A program made the translations under genes and the position numbers. The notes under the pieces are model-generated. The model did not search any database and was not told the DNA's origin. It was given only the letters and a program-made list of their open reading frames with translations. Source: Micromonospora chokoriensis (GTDB lineage: Bacteria; Actinomycetota; Actinomycetes; Mycobacteriales; Micromonosporaceae). Taken from it: a stretch of 64,000 nucleotides of DNA. The stretch lies in the NCBI RefSeq assembly GCF_900091505.1, contig NZ_LT607409.1:6510001-6574000 (forward strand), read 5' to 3'. Positions 41,509 to 49,768 of the stretch are shown piece after piece. Each line of letters opens with the position of its first letter. Position 1 is the stretch's first letter.

Positions 41509-42213
41509 CTACTCGGGCAGGGCGCGGGTGACGATGGTGAGGTCGGCGACCAGGCCCTCGTACGCCTTGTCCTGGTCGTCGGCGCGCAGCACCGCGGACG
41601 GGTGGATGGTGGCCAGCAGGCGCGCCTGCGGCATGTCGGCGCGCTTGCCGGCGCTGTCCACCGGCACCCGTTGGAAGTCCTCCGGACGCTGGGCCGAGGC
41701 GGGCCAGGGCAGCAGCTCGCCCCGCTGCCGGGTGACCCGGAAGGACGGCCCGAGCAGGGCCTTGGCGGCGGTCGCGCCGAGCACCACCACGATCTCCGGG
41801 CGCAACCGGGCGAACTCGGCGACCAACCAGGGCCGGCAGGCGGTGATGTGCGCCTGGTCGGGGGTCTGGTGAATCCGCCGTTTGCCGCGCAGCTCGAAGC
41901 GGAAGTGCTTCACGGAGTTGGTCAGGTAGAGGTGCCGCGGGTCCAGCCCGGCGTCGTCGACGGCGCGACGCAGCAGCCGACCGGCGGGGCCGACGAAGGG
42001 CAGGCCCTTCTGGTCCTCCATGTCGCCCGGCTGCTCGCCGACCAGCACCACCCGGGCGCTCTCGTCGCCCCGGCCGAAGACCGTCTGCGAGGCGTCCCGG
42101 TACAGCTCGCAGCCCCGACAGCCGCCGGCGGCGGTGCGCAGTGCGTCGATGGTGTCGGCGTCGGGCGGGATGAACCGCTGGGCGCCCGGGGCGTTCCGGG
42201 TCTGCTCGGCCAT
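41509..42213 (-). CDS. udgX: UdgX-type uracil-DNA glycosylase (uracil-DNA cross-linking)
   Basis: Family 4-like uracil-DNA glycosylase of the UdgX class, which becomes covalently attached to the abasic site after excising uracil. The defining loop KRRIH (111-115) is present with the reactive His H115, as is GEQPGD (59-64). Fe-S ligand cysteines C32, C35 and the ACRPW Cys are in place. VLGATAAKALLG and LATIHPSAVLR are the remaining UDG motifs. The first base-contact motif is GEQPGDMEDQKGLPFVGPAG. Length is 234 residues. Its substrate context in vivo is unknown; reference proteins act in DNA repair of uracil and can block replication. Confidence 0.92.
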   Translation of the reverse strand: MAEQTRNAPGAQRFIPPDADTIDALRTAAGGCRGCELYRDASQTVFGRGDESARVVLVGEQPGDMEDQKGLPFVGPAGRLLRRAVDDAGLDPRHLYLTNSVKHFRFELRGKRRIHQTPDQAHITACRPWLVAEFARLRPEIVVVLGATAAKALLGPSFRVTRQRGELLPWPASAQRPEDFQRVPVDSAGKRADMPQARLLATIHPSAVLRADDQDKAYEGLVADLTIVTRALPE

Positions 42214-42273
42214 GCCGACTGTTATATACCCGTTCGATGCCCGGTGCCGGGTACGCCCACCGGCCTAACGATC

Positions 42274-42393
42274 TCAGTAACCGTTTCCGCCACCGTCACC
42301 ACCGGACGCGATGGCGATCAGCACGATGACGATGATGATGATCACCAGCGCCACCACGATCCAGATTCCCTTGCGTGCTCCGGGAGAAGCCAT
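42274..42393 (-). CDS. 39-residue single-pass membrane microprotein
   Basis: Small gene not expected from length filters. ATG at 42393 follows a strong GGAGGT eight bases upstream. The protein is MASPGARKG, then an almost pure Ile/Val helix of about 20 residues (IWIVVALVIIIIVIVLIAIA), then SGGDGGGNGY. Positive-inside puts the N-terminus in the cytoplasm. The Gly-rich tail would be outside. I know no named family with certainty. It lies between udgX and the MocR gene on the same strand. Confidence 0.75.
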   Translation of the reverse strand: MASPGARKGIWIVVALVIIIIVIVLIAIASGGDGGGNGY

Positions 42394-42506
42394 GGTTCCC
42401 ACCTCCAGCGGCCCGCATACCCGCCCCGTTCACCCCGAATCCTCGCAACCTCGCACTTTCTGCCCGAACCGTAGACACCGGGTGCACGGTGGCGGAGCAC
42501 GGCCGC

Positions 42507-43847
42507 TCAGGTGGTGAACCCCGGGGGCGGGGTGGGGTCGGCGGCGTGGGCCAGCGCGGCGGCCAGCGGGGCCAGGTCGTCGGTGTGCAGCGAGCTGACC
42601 GTGACGCGCACGGCGGGCGCGGCGGCGATCCGGTAGAGAGCGCCGGGGGCCACCGCCCAGCCGGCGTCGCGCATCGCGGTGACCGCGCTGGTCTCGTCCG
42701 GCACCGGCAGCCAGATGTTGATGCCGCTGCGCCCGTGCGCCCGCAGGCCGTGCTCGGCCAGGGCGGTCAGCAGCCCTTCGCGCCGCTGCTCGTAGCTCTG
42801 CGCCGCCCGCCGCACCAACTCGTCGACCGCGGGGTCGCGCCAGAGGGCGAGGACCAGCCGTTGCAGCACCGTGGAGACCCAGCCCGCGCCGACCCGGGTC
42901 CGACCGGCCACCCGGGCCACCGTCGTCTCGTCGCCGACCAGCACCGCGAGCCGCAGGTCCGGGCCGAAGGGTTTGCTCACCGACCGCACGAACGCCCAGC
43001 TCGCCGTCGCACCGGCCAGCGGGTGCAGGGGTACGCGGGCCAGTTCGGCGGCGTGGTCGTCCTCGATCAGCAGCAGGTCCCGCCGGCCGGCGAGCAGCGC
43101 GCGCAGTGCCTCGGCGCGCTCCGCCGAGACGGCCGAGCCGATCGGGTTCTGCGCTCGGCTGGTGACCACCAGCGCCCGCGCCCCGGCCGTGAGCGCGGCG
43201 GCCACCCCGGCCACCAGCGGACCCTCGTCGTCCACCGGTACGCCGATCGGGCGCAACCCCAGCGCGGCCACCAGGTCGAGCAGGTTGGCCCAGCCCGGGT
43301 CCTCCACGGCGACCGCGTCGCCGGGGCGCAGGTGGGCGCCGAGCAGCCGCTCGATGCCGTCCAGCGCGCCGCCGGTGATGGTCAGCTCCCCGGCCGGCAC
43401 GCCGTCGGCCTCCAGTCGGGCCCGGGCGGCCTCGGCCAACTCGGGCAGCACTCCGGCGTCGGAGTAGCTGACCGACGGGCCGGCGTCGGCGGCGAGCGCC
43501 GCCAGGTGCGGGCCGAGTGGCGGGAGCAGCCGGCGGTCGGGTTCGCCCCGGGACAGGTCCCGGGCCCCGGGCAGTGGTGGCGGGCGTAGCGCGGAGCGGC
43601 GGGCGGCCACCGGGGGGCGGGGACGGACCCGGGTGCCGTGCCGCCCGGCGGTGACGAGCAGGCCACGTTGGCGCAGCTCCTGGTAGGCGCGGGCGACGGT
43701 GGCGGGGCTGACACCCAGGTCGGCGGCGAGCGCCCGCACCGGTGGCAGCGCGGCCCCCGGCGACAGCGTGCCGGTACGGATGCCCGACTCGATGCCGGCC
43801 GAAATCTCGACGGCCGTCGTACCACTGAGCTGATAGCGTGCTGACAC
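42507..43847 (-). CDS. MocR/PdxR-type GntR regulator with aminotransferase domain
   Basis: DNA-binding domain (YQLSGTTAVEISAGIESGIRTGTLSPGAALPPVRALAADLGVSPATVARAYQELRQRGLL, GntR winged helix) fused to a fold-type-I aminotransferase. The PLP lysine lies in FVRSVSKPFGPDLR. MocR regulators of this kind sense PLP or an aldimine. It is divergent from an FMN-barrel/GNAT fusion gene; the family often governs PLP or amino-acid metabolism neighbours. The frame opens at TTG 43853, but GTG 43847 is preferred because it starts V-S-A-R-Y-Q-L-S-G as in relatives. Length is 446 residues. Confidence 0.88.
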   Translation of the reverse strand: MSARYQLSGTTAVEISAGIESGIRTGTLSPGAALPPVRALAADLGVSPATVARAYQELRQRGLLVTAGRHGTRVRPRPPVAARRSALRPPPLPGARDLSRGEPDRRLLPPLGPHLAALAADAGPSVSYSDAGVLPELAEAARARLEADGVPAGELTITGGALDGIERLLGAHLRPGDAVAVEDPGWANLLDLVAALGLRPIGVPVDDEGPLVAGVAAALTAGARALVVTSRAQNPIGSAVSAERAEALRALLAGRRDLLLIEDDHAAELARVPLHPLAGATASWAFVRSVSKPFGPDLRLAVLVGDETTVARVAGRTRVGAGWVSTVLQRLVLALWRDPAVDELVRRAAQSYEQRREGLLTALAEHGLRAHGRSGINIWLPVPDETSAVTAMRDAGWAVAPGALYRIAAAPAVRVTVSSLHTDDLAPLAAALAHAADPTPPPGFTT

Positions 43848-43857
43848 AAACAAGGGA

Positions 43858-43871
43858 TTGTACTAGAACAA
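43858..43871. promoter_or_regulatory. Operator-like palindrome in the MocR divergent promoter
   Basis: TTGTACTAGAACAA is a near-perfect inverted repeat (TTGT arms, CTAG centre), the only AT-rich element in the 36-base gap. It overlaps -10-like TACTAG on the plus strand and TACAAT on the minus strand. The direct repeats ACAAGGG and ACAAAGGG also flank it, which fits MocR-type binding. Both start codons are within 20 bases, so the mRNAs have very short leaders. Confidence 0.55.
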
Positions 43872-43883
43872 AGGGGCGCGCGC

Positions 43884-45125
43884 ATGTATCCACCCACCGC
43901 CCGGACCACACCCCACCGCTCCCGCGAACGGATGAGCTACGACGAGGCCGCCGCCCACGCCGTGCTCGACGAGGCGTACGACTGCGCGCTCGGGTTCACC
44001 GTCGACGGCCAGCCACGGGTGCTGCCCACCCTGCACGTACGCATCGGCGACACCCTCTACCTGCACGGATCCACCGGAAGTCGGCCACTGCTGGCCGCCC
44101 GGGGCGACGGGCTGCCGGTCTGCGTCGCGGTGACGGTGCTCGACGGGTTGGTCTACGCCCGTTCCCAGTTCCACCACAGCGCCAACTACCGCTCGGTGGT
44201 CGCGCACGGCACCGCGCGACTGGTCACCGACGAGCGGGAGAAGCTCGCCATGCTCACCGCGCTGGTGGAGAAGGTCGGCCCGGGACGCAGCACCGACACC
44301 CGTCCGCCCAGCCGGCGGGAGTTGGCCGAGACCGCCGTGCTGGCGCTGCCCCTGCGCGAGGTGTCCGTCCGGTCCCGCACCGGTGGGGTCCGCGAGGACG
44401 AGGCCGACCTGCACCTGCCGCACTGGGCCGGCGTACTGCCGCTGCGGTTGACCCCCGGACGACCCGAGCCGGACGCCGGCGTCACCGCACCGCTGCCGGC
44501 GTTCCTGCGGACGTCCCGCACCCGGTGGCACGACCCCGTGTCGCTGCACGGCGACCACGTCCGGCTGGAGCCGCTGGAGTTCGCGCACACCGACGAGTTG
44601 CACGCCGCCACCGCAGACCCGGAAGTGTGGCGACACCTCACCGTCGCACCGCCCACCGCGCCCACCGGCACCGCGGAGGTGATCGGCACCGCCCTGGCCG
44701 CGCAGCACCGCGGCGAGCGGGTGGCCTGGGTGCAGCGGTGCGCCGTCACCGGGGCGGTGGTCGGCAGCACGTCCTACTACGACATCGACCCGGAGCGGCG
44801 GGCGGTGGCGATCGGGCACACCTTCCTCGGACGGCAGTGGTGGCGTACCGGGATCAACACCGAGGCGAAGCTGCTGCTGCTCGGCCGCGCCTTCGACGAC
44901 CTGGGCGCGGTCCGGGTGGCCTGGCACACCGACATCCGCAACGTCCGCTCCCAGACGGCCATCGAACGGCTCGGCGCGACCCGGGAAGGGGTCCTGCGGA
45001 TGCACCGGCAGCGCCCGGACGGCTCCTGGCGGGACACCGTCCAGTACGCGATGACCCTCGACGAGTGGCCGAACGCACAGGCCAGGCTGCGAGAAAGACT
45101 TCGCCGTACGACACCGGTGGCGTGA
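43884..45125 (+). CDS. FMN-binding split-barrel (PNPOx-like) and GNAT acetyltransferase fusion
   Basis: 413 residues. The first half (about 15-190: SYDEAAAHAVLDEAYDCALGFTVDGQPRVLPTLHVRIGDTLYLHGSTGS) is a pyridoxamine-5'-phosphate-oxidase-like barrel. The second half (about 225-395: LRLTPGR..., then VRLEPLEFAHTDELHAATADPEVWRHLTV) is a RimJ/RimL-type GNAT domain ending in the usual helix (TAIERLGATREGVLRMHRQRPDG). The join is in-frame with no sign of error, so this is a true fusion. It is divergent from the MocR gene, a common partner of FMN-barrel genes. Substrate unknown. Overlap with the exporter gene is one base (TGATG). Confidence 0.88.
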   Translation: MYPPTARTTPHRSRERMSYDEAAAHAVLDEAYDCALGFTVDGQPRVLPTLHVRIGDTLYLHGSTGSRPLLAARGDGLPVCVAVTVLDGLVYARSQFHHSANYRSVVAHGTARLVTDEREKLAMLTALVEKVGPGRSTDTRPPSRRELAETAVLALPLREVSVRSRTGGVREDEADLHLPHWAGVLPLRLTPGRPEPDAGVTAPLPAFLRTSRTRWHDPVSLHGDHVRLEPLEFAHTDELHAATADPEVWRHLTVAPPTAPTGTAEVIGTALAAQHRGERVAWVQRCAVTGAVVGSTSYYDIDPERRAVAIGHTFLGRQWWRTGINTEAKLLLLGRAFDDLGAVRVAWHTDIRNVRSQTAIERLGATREGVLRMHRQRPDGSWRDTVQYAMTLDEWPNAQARLRERLRRTTPVA

Positions 45126-45796
45126 TGATGGCGGGCGTGCTGGGGATCACCGACATCTGGACGTACGTGCTGGGCACCGTGGCCATCATCCTGCTGCCCG
45201 GGCCGAACTCACTCTTCGTGCTCTCCACGGCGGCCAAACGAGGTGTCGCGGTCGGCTACCGGGCCGCCGGGGGCGTGTTCGTCGGCGACGGGGTGCTGAT
45301 GTTCCTCTCCGCCGCCGGGGTGGCGTCGTTGCTCAAGGCGTACCCGCCGCTGTTCCTGGTGATCAAGTACGCCGGCGCCGCGTACCTCGGTTATGTCGGG
45401 GTGACCATGTTGCTCGGCGCGGTGCGGCGCTGGCGCGACCGCAACGACCCGAGCACGCCGCGGCTCATCGACGCCGCGGAGCCGGCGGCGCTGCGCAGCC
45501 CGTTCCGCAAGGCGCTGGTGATCAGCCTGCTGAATCCGAAGGCGATCCTGTTCTTCATCTCGTTCTTCATCCAGTTCGTCGACCCCGACTACGCCTGGCC
45601 GGCGCTGTCGTTCCTGCTGCTCGGCCTGATCGCCCAGGTCACCAGCGCGCTCTACCTGACCGCGTTGATCTTCGCGGGCACCTTCCTGGCCGCCCAGTTC
45701 CGGCAACGTCGCCGCCTGGCCGCCGGTGGCACCACCGCCGTGGCCGCCCTGTTCCTGGCCTTCAGCCTCAAACTGGCCACCGCAACCGCCGGCTGA
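45125..45796 (+). CDS. LysE/RhtB-family amino-acid exporter
   Basis: 223-residue protein with about six helices: DIWTYVLGTVAIILLPGPNSLFVLSTAAKRG (the LPGPN motif of LysE/RhtB transporters), VGDGVLMFLSAAGVASLL, YAGAAYLGYVGVTML and LLNPKAILFFISFFIQFVDP. It resembles LeuE. ATG at 45125 overlaps the stop of the fusion gene; another ATG follows immediately. The pair is probably controlled by the divergent MocR regulator. Confidence 0.9.
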   Translation: MMAGVLGITDIWTYVLGTVAIILLPGPNSLFVLSTAAKRGVAVGYRAAGGVFVGDGVLMFLSAAGVASLLKAYPPLFLVIKYAGAAYLGYVGVTMLLGAVRRWRDRNDPSTPRLIDAAEPAALRSPFRKALVISLLNPKAILFFISFFIQFVDPDYAWPALSFLLLGLIAQVTSALYLTALIFAGTFLAAQFRQRRRLAAGGTTAVAALFLAFSLKLATATAG

Positions 45797-45838
45797 CCCG
45801 GTCGGCGCGGACCCTCGCGGACCCTCGCGGACCCTCGC

Positions 45839-45912
45839 GTCGATCATGGACTTGTGGTGCCCCCAAAAGGGGTGAAGCAGGATTTTCATCCCACCACAAC
45901 TCCATGATCGAC
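45839..45912. terminator. GATC-bounded long hairpin between the exporter and spo0M genes
   Basis: GTCGATCATGGACTTGTGGTG (21 bases) returns inverted as CCACAACTCCATGATCGAC and flanking bases with one mismatch, loop about 30 bases. Arms are almost identical to those at 56466-56540. Three copies of CGGACCCTCG precede it. It lies between convergent genes. Confidence 0.82.
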
Positions 45913-45949
45913 AGGGTTGGGGGTGGGGGCTGGGGCGGAGCGGGGGGTG

Positions 45950-46882
45950 TCAGGTGCCGTCGCCGCCGCCGGATCCTCCGCCGCCGACGCCTGCGCCGCC
46001 GGCGGTGCCGCCCAGCCCGAAGCCCGGGCGGATCGGCTCGTCGGGGTGGCGGCTGACATGGGCGGACCCGCCGATCTGCGCGGACCAGTCGGCGTGGGCG
46101 GCAGCGGCGGCGTGCCGGTTGATCGCCTGGCGGAGCCAGCCGTCCACGGTGGCGACCCAGTCCCGCCGGTCGGCGTCCTCGTGCCAGATCCGGAACCTGC
46201 TGATGCTCTGGTGGGTGATGCCGGCCAGCGCCAGCCGGCGGTCCATCCAGAGGATCGCCTCCAGGCCCGCCGAGTTGGTCACGAAGATCACCTCAAGCTC
46301 GGTGATCGGGCCGGCGTAGAGCGGCCCCACCCAGAAACCCCAGCGTTGGTGCAGCGGCAGGGTCTGCTCCACCCCGGGCAGCTCACCCTGCTGCAAGCCC
46401 GCCTGGCGAATCGCGAAGCCGAGCGTGTCCAACGCCGCGAACACGTGCTGCTGGGCGGGGAGCGGGTGCACGAAGACGGGCACCATCGCCCCCTGGTCGA
46501 GGTCGGGGTCGACGGATACCTCGGTCCGCAGACCCATCCGCAGGCTCAGCAGCGGCACCCCACCGAAGGTCGTCACCGGGGTCTCCCAGGGCAACGGCAT
46601 GGCGAAGTCGACGGCCCTGCGCCGCCCGGCCGGTACGACGAACCGACCGGCGATCGGCACCTGGTGGAACTGCACGAGTCGTCGGGCGGCGGACGGGTCG
46701 TCCGGTTCGACAGTGGTGACCAGACCGAGCCGGATGTGCCGGACCAGCACGTCCTCCGGCCCGGCCGCGACAGTCACCCGCCCCGGCAGGCGCAGGCCCG
46801 GCCGGGTACTCGGGTTGGGGAGCGTGGTCTGCACGGACAGGCCGGTCCAACCGGACTCCCGGGACACTCCCGTCAGCCGCAC
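45950..46882 (-). CDS. Spo0M-like sporulation-control protein
   Basis: Arrestin-fold protein of 310 residues: SVQTTLPNPSTRPGLRLPGRVTVAAGPEDVLVRHIRLGLVTTVEP is the Spo0M signature, followed by FAMPLPWETPVTTFGG and RTEVSVDPDLDQGAMVPVFVHPLP. The end becomes Gly-rich. In Bacillus the family affects sporulation and cell division; an actinobacterial function in differentiation is plausible. Alternative starts lie within six codons. It faces the exporter gene across a hairpin. Confidence 0.87.
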   Translation of the reverse strand: MRLTGVSRESGWTGLSVQTTLPNPSTRPGLRLPGRVTVAAGPEDVLVRHIRLGLVTTVEPDDPSAARRLVQFHQVPIAGRFVVPAGRRRAVDFAMPLPWETPVTTFGGVPLLSLRMGLRTEVSVDPDLDQGAMVPVFVHPLPAQQHVFAALDTLGFAIRQAGLQQGELPGVEQTLPLHQRWGFWVGPLYAGPITELEVIFVTNSAGLEAILWMDRRLALAGITHQSISRFRIWHEDADRRDWVATVDGWLRQAINRHAAAAAHADWSAQIGGSAHVSRHPDEPIRPGFGLGGTAGGAGVGGGGSGGGDGT

Positions 46883-46960
46883 CGCGCGCCCCCTCCCGGC
46901 CGGGGCCCCGTCGGCCCCACCCGGCGCGCCTACCCGGTCGGCGTGACCTCAAGCCCGCGG

Positions 46961-47081
46961 CGCCGACCGGGCCGCACCTGTCAGCGCGACAGCGCCAACC
47001 GGGCCGCACCTGTCAGCGCGGCAGCGCCGACCGGGCCGCACATCAGCGGCAGCGCCGACCCGGCCGCACACATCGGCGCGG
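46961..47081. repeat. Tandem repeat of about 32 bp between spo0M and a CNNM gene
   Basis: Units begin CGCCGACCGGGCCGCAC: two full 32-base units (46961-46992 and 46993-47024), then 28-base and partial copies. The last copy contributes to the terminator at 47054-47091. Confidence 0.7.
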
Positions 47082-47091
47082 CCGGGTCGGC
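47054..47091 (-). terminator. Terminator of the CNNM operon
   Basis: GCCGACCCGGCCGC (47054-47067) and GCGGCCGGGTCGGC (47078-47091) form a perfect 14-bp stem just after the stop codon of the CNNM gene, formed from the last repeat copy. Confidence 0.75.
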
Positions 47092-47094
47092 AGG

Positions 47095-48159
47095 TCAGCG
47101 CAGGCGGCGTCCGCGCGGGACCGCGTCGGTCTCGTCGTCGAACTCCCCGATGACCTCCTCCAGGAGGTCCTCCAGGGCGACGAACCCGATCGGTCGAGCC
47201 GGGCCGCCGCCGTTGCGCACCAACGCGAGCTGCGACTGCCGGGCCCGCATCGCCGCCACGGCCTCGGTGACCGAGGACGTCGCGGGCAGGGTGAACGCGG
47301 GGGTCATCAACTCCCCGGCGGTCGCGACGCGACCGGTGGTGACCACCCGTACCGCCTCCCGGACGTGCACCAGGCCACACACGTCGCCCTGCTCGTCCAG
47401 CACCGCCAGGCGGGATCGGCCGCTGTCCCGGCTGACCTCCTCGATCCGCTCGGCGGGCTCGCTCCGACGGACGGTGACCATGGTGGCGAACGGTTCCATC
47501 ACCTGCGCCACCGACGTGCCCTGCAACTCCAGCATGCTGGTCAGCAGCTGGTGCTGCTCCGCGCCGAGCAGCCCGTGCTCACGGGACTGCTCCAGCAGGA
47601 TCCGCAGCTCGTCCGGGCCGTGCACCTGGGCGAGCTGATCCTGCTGGTTGACCCCGAACAGCCGCAGGATCGCGTTGGCCAGGGCGTTGAGCGCGGACAG
47701 CACCGGTCGCGCCACCCGGGCGAAGGCCCGGAACGGCAACGCGAGCAGCGTCGCCGACCGCTCCGCGTCGGTGATCGCCCACGACTTCGGGGCCATCTCC
47801 CCCACCACCAGGTGCAGGAAGGTCACCACCCCGAGGGCGAAGACCAGGGCGATCAGGTGGCTGGCCGCGTCCGGCAGGCCCACCGCGTGCAGCAGTGGGC
47901 TGAGCAGGTGCTCGATCGCCGGCTCGGCCAGCGCGCCGAGACCCAGGGTGCACAGCGTGATGCCGAGCTGCGCGCCGGCCAGCATCAGCGACAGTTCGCG
48001 GACGCCGTCCAGCGCGGCGCGTGCCGCCCGACCGCCGTTCGCCGCCGCCTGCTCCAGGCGGTACCGCTTGCTGGCCACCAGGGCGAACTCGGCGGCCACG
48101 AAGAACCCGTTCAGCGCCAGCAGGATCACCGAACTGAACAGCGCGATCCCGGGGCTCAT
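47095..48159 (-). CDS. CNNM/CBS-domain (hemolysin C-like) membrane protein
   Basis: Putative divalent-cation (Mg/Co) transport-related protein, 354 residues. The CNNM membrane domain (residues 1 to about 190) begins MSPGIALFSSVILLALNGFFVAAEFALVASKRYRLEQ and has the GEMAPKSWA motif near 120. Two CBS domains follow (VMEPFATMVTVRRSEPAERIEEV; LMTPAFTLPATSSVTEAVAAMRARQSQLALV). It lacks the CorC/HlyC end found in its neighbour. ATG at 48159 overlaps the stop of a 19-residue mini-ORF that couples it to the gene upstream. Confidence 0.9.
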   Translation of the reverse strand: MSPGIALFSSVILLALNGFFVAAEFALVASKRYRLEQAAANGGRAARAALDGVRELSLMLAGAQLGITLCTLGLGALAEPAIEHLLSPLLHAVGLPDAASHLIALVFALGVVTFLHLVVGEMAPKSWAITDAERSATLLALPFRAFARVARPVLSALNALANAILRLFGVNQQDQLAQVHGPDELRILLEQSREHGLLGAEQHQLLTSMLELQGTSVAQVMEPFATMVTVRRSEPAERIEEVSRDSGRSRLAVLDEQGDVCGLVHVREAVRVVTTGRVATAGELMTPAFTLPATSSVTEAVAAMRARQSQLALVRNGGGPARPIGFVALEDLLEEVIGEFDDETDAVPRGRRLR

Positions 48160-48215
48160 CGGTGCCCGCCTTCATTCGCGACTGCGGGGCTCGCAAGCTC
48201 ACTCCTCGCGCTCAT
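48156..48215 (-). repeat. Single copy of the coupling mini-ORF repeat between two CNNM genes
   Basis: Encodes MSARSELASPAVANEGGHR. Its ATG overlaps the upstream gene's stop (ATGA) and its TGA overlaps the next gene's ATG. The core matches the three copies at 53283-53463 (GCGAGGAGTGAG and TGCGAGCCCCGCAGTCGCGA) with a four-base deletion and different end. Confidence 0.7.
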
Positions 48216-49567
48216 GCGGACACCTCCGGCGTGGTCAGCTGCAACCGCACCGAGTCAGCCACATGCCGGTCCACGGCCAGCACCTCGACCAACGCGCGGG
48301 GCTCCGCCTCGTTGACCTCGCCGTCCGCGCCCTCCGGCAGCAGGCTGATCTCCAGCCGGTCACCGACCTCCGGCACCCGGCCCAACTCCCGCATCACCAA
48401 GCCGGACAGGGTGTCGTACTCCGGCGCCTCGGGCAGGGCGATGCCGGTGCTGTCGGCGACCTCGTCGATCCGCCAACGGGCCGGCACCACCCAGGACCCG
48501 TCGTCCTGGCGGGCGGGTGCCCGCTCCGGTGGGTCGTCCTCGTCCCGGATCGGGCCGACCAGCTCCTCGGCGATGTCCTCCAGGGTGATGACCCCGGCGA
48601 AGCCGCCGTACTCGTCGACCACGCAGGCCATCTGCCGGTGACCGGAGCGCAGGCGGTCCAGCACCGTGGGAAGGGGCAACGTCTCCGGCACGAGCAGCGG
48701 CGGCCCCGCCACCGCGCTCACCGGGGTGGTCGCCCGCTCCCCCGGGGGTACGCCGAGCACGTCGGCGATGCCGACGACGCCGATCAGGTCGTCGACACCC
48801 TCCGCACCGCGCACCGGGAAGCGGGAGTGGCCGGTGTCCAGCAGCTCGACCACCCGGCTGACCGGCTCGTGCGCCCGTACGGTGTGCACGTCGACCCGGG
48901 GCACCATGGCCTCCCCGGCGGTCAGCTCGCGGAAGTCCAGACCTCGGTCGAGCAGCGTGGACATCTCCGCGTCCAGGCTGCCCTCCTCGCGGGACTCGGC
49001 GATGATCTGCTCCAGGTCGGCCGGGGTGGCGCCGCTGGGCAACTCCTCGATGGGTTCGATGCCGACCCGGCGGAGCAGCCGGATCGACGCCCGGTCGAAG
49101 AGCCGGATCAGCGGCCCCGCGACGGCCAGGTAGACGAGGGTGGACCGGCTCAGCGCACGGGCCAACGACTCGGCGCGCGCGATGGCCAGGTTCTTCGGCG
49201 CCAGCTCACCGAGGACCATCTGCACGATGGTGGCGATGACCAGGGCCAACGCCACCGAGAGCGGCAGGGTGACCCCCTCGCTGACGCCCGCCACGCCGAG
49301 CAGGTCGGCGAGGCCGGCGCCCAGGTACGGCTCGGCGACGTAACCGACCAGCAGGGCGGTGACGGTGATGCCGAGTTGGGCGCCGGAGAGCATGAAGGAG
49401 AGCCGGCTGGTGACGGTCAGGGCCCGGGCAGCGGCCTGGTCGCCGTCATCAGCGAGCTGACGCAGCTTGCCCCGGTCCACGGCGACGTAGCCGAACTCCT
49501 GCGCCACGAAGTAACCCGTGGCGGCGGTGAGAACAACGATCAAGAGAAGACCGACGACGATCAACAC
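48212..49567 (-). CDS. CNNM/CBS/CorC-domain membrane protein
   Basis: 451 residues: CNNM membrane part from the start (MLIVVGLLLIVVLTAATGYFVAQEFGYVAVDR), GELAPKNLAIARAE near residue 125, two CBS domains (AMVPRVDVHTVRAHEPVSRVVELL; TLPLPTVLDRLRSGHRQMACVVDEYGGFAGVITLEDIAEEL) and a C-terminal CorC/HlyC domain (WVVPARWRIDEVADSTGI). It is the first gene of a two-gene unit; both encode related proteins, probably forming a hetero-oligomer. A paralogous relationship is clear from the shared GFFVAAEFALV/GYFVAQEFGYV opening. Confidence 0.91.
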   Translation of the reverse strand: MLIVVGLLLIVVLTAATGYFVAQEFGYVAVDRGKLRQLADDGDQAAARALTVTSRLSFMLSGAQLGITVTALLVGYVAEPYLGAGLADLLGVAGVSEGVTLPLSVALALVIATIVQMVLGELAPKNLAIARAESLARALSRSTLVYLAVAGPLIRLFDRASIRLLRRVGIEPIEELPSGATPADLEQIIAESREEGSLDAEMSTLLDRGLDFRELTAGEAMVPRVDVHTVRAHEPVSRVVELLDTGHSRFPVRGAEGVDDLIGVVGIADVLGVPPGERATTPVSAVAGPPLLVPETLPLPTVLDRLRSGHRQMACVVDEYGGFAGVITLEDIAEELVGPIRDEDDPPERAPARQDDGSWVVPARWRIDEVADSTGIALPEAPEYDTLSGLVMRELGRVPEVGDRLEISLLPEGADGEVNEAEPRALVEVLAVDRHVADSVRLQLTTPEVSA

Positions 49568-49720
49568 GGGTCGCTCAGGGCTCCCGGGGTCGTCGGTACG
49601 GGAATATGCCGGGCACGACCCGGCTGGCTACTGCTGCCCTCCTGGGCAGAAGAGTCGATCATGCCGCCATTTTATCCGTCCCTGCTGAAGGGCCGCTGAG
49701 AGATGGTCGCGATGCTCGGC

Positions 49721-49751
49721 AGCCGGCCCCGGACTCCGCTCGGGGCCGGCT
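49721..49751 (-). terminator. Hairpin downstream of the frameshifted gene
   Basis: AGCCGGCCCCG (49721-49731) pairs with CGGGGCCGGCT (49741-49751), loop nine bases, 18 bases after the minus-strand stop. Confidence 0.7.
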
Positions 49752-49768
49752 GACTGGTCGCTGCGGGG

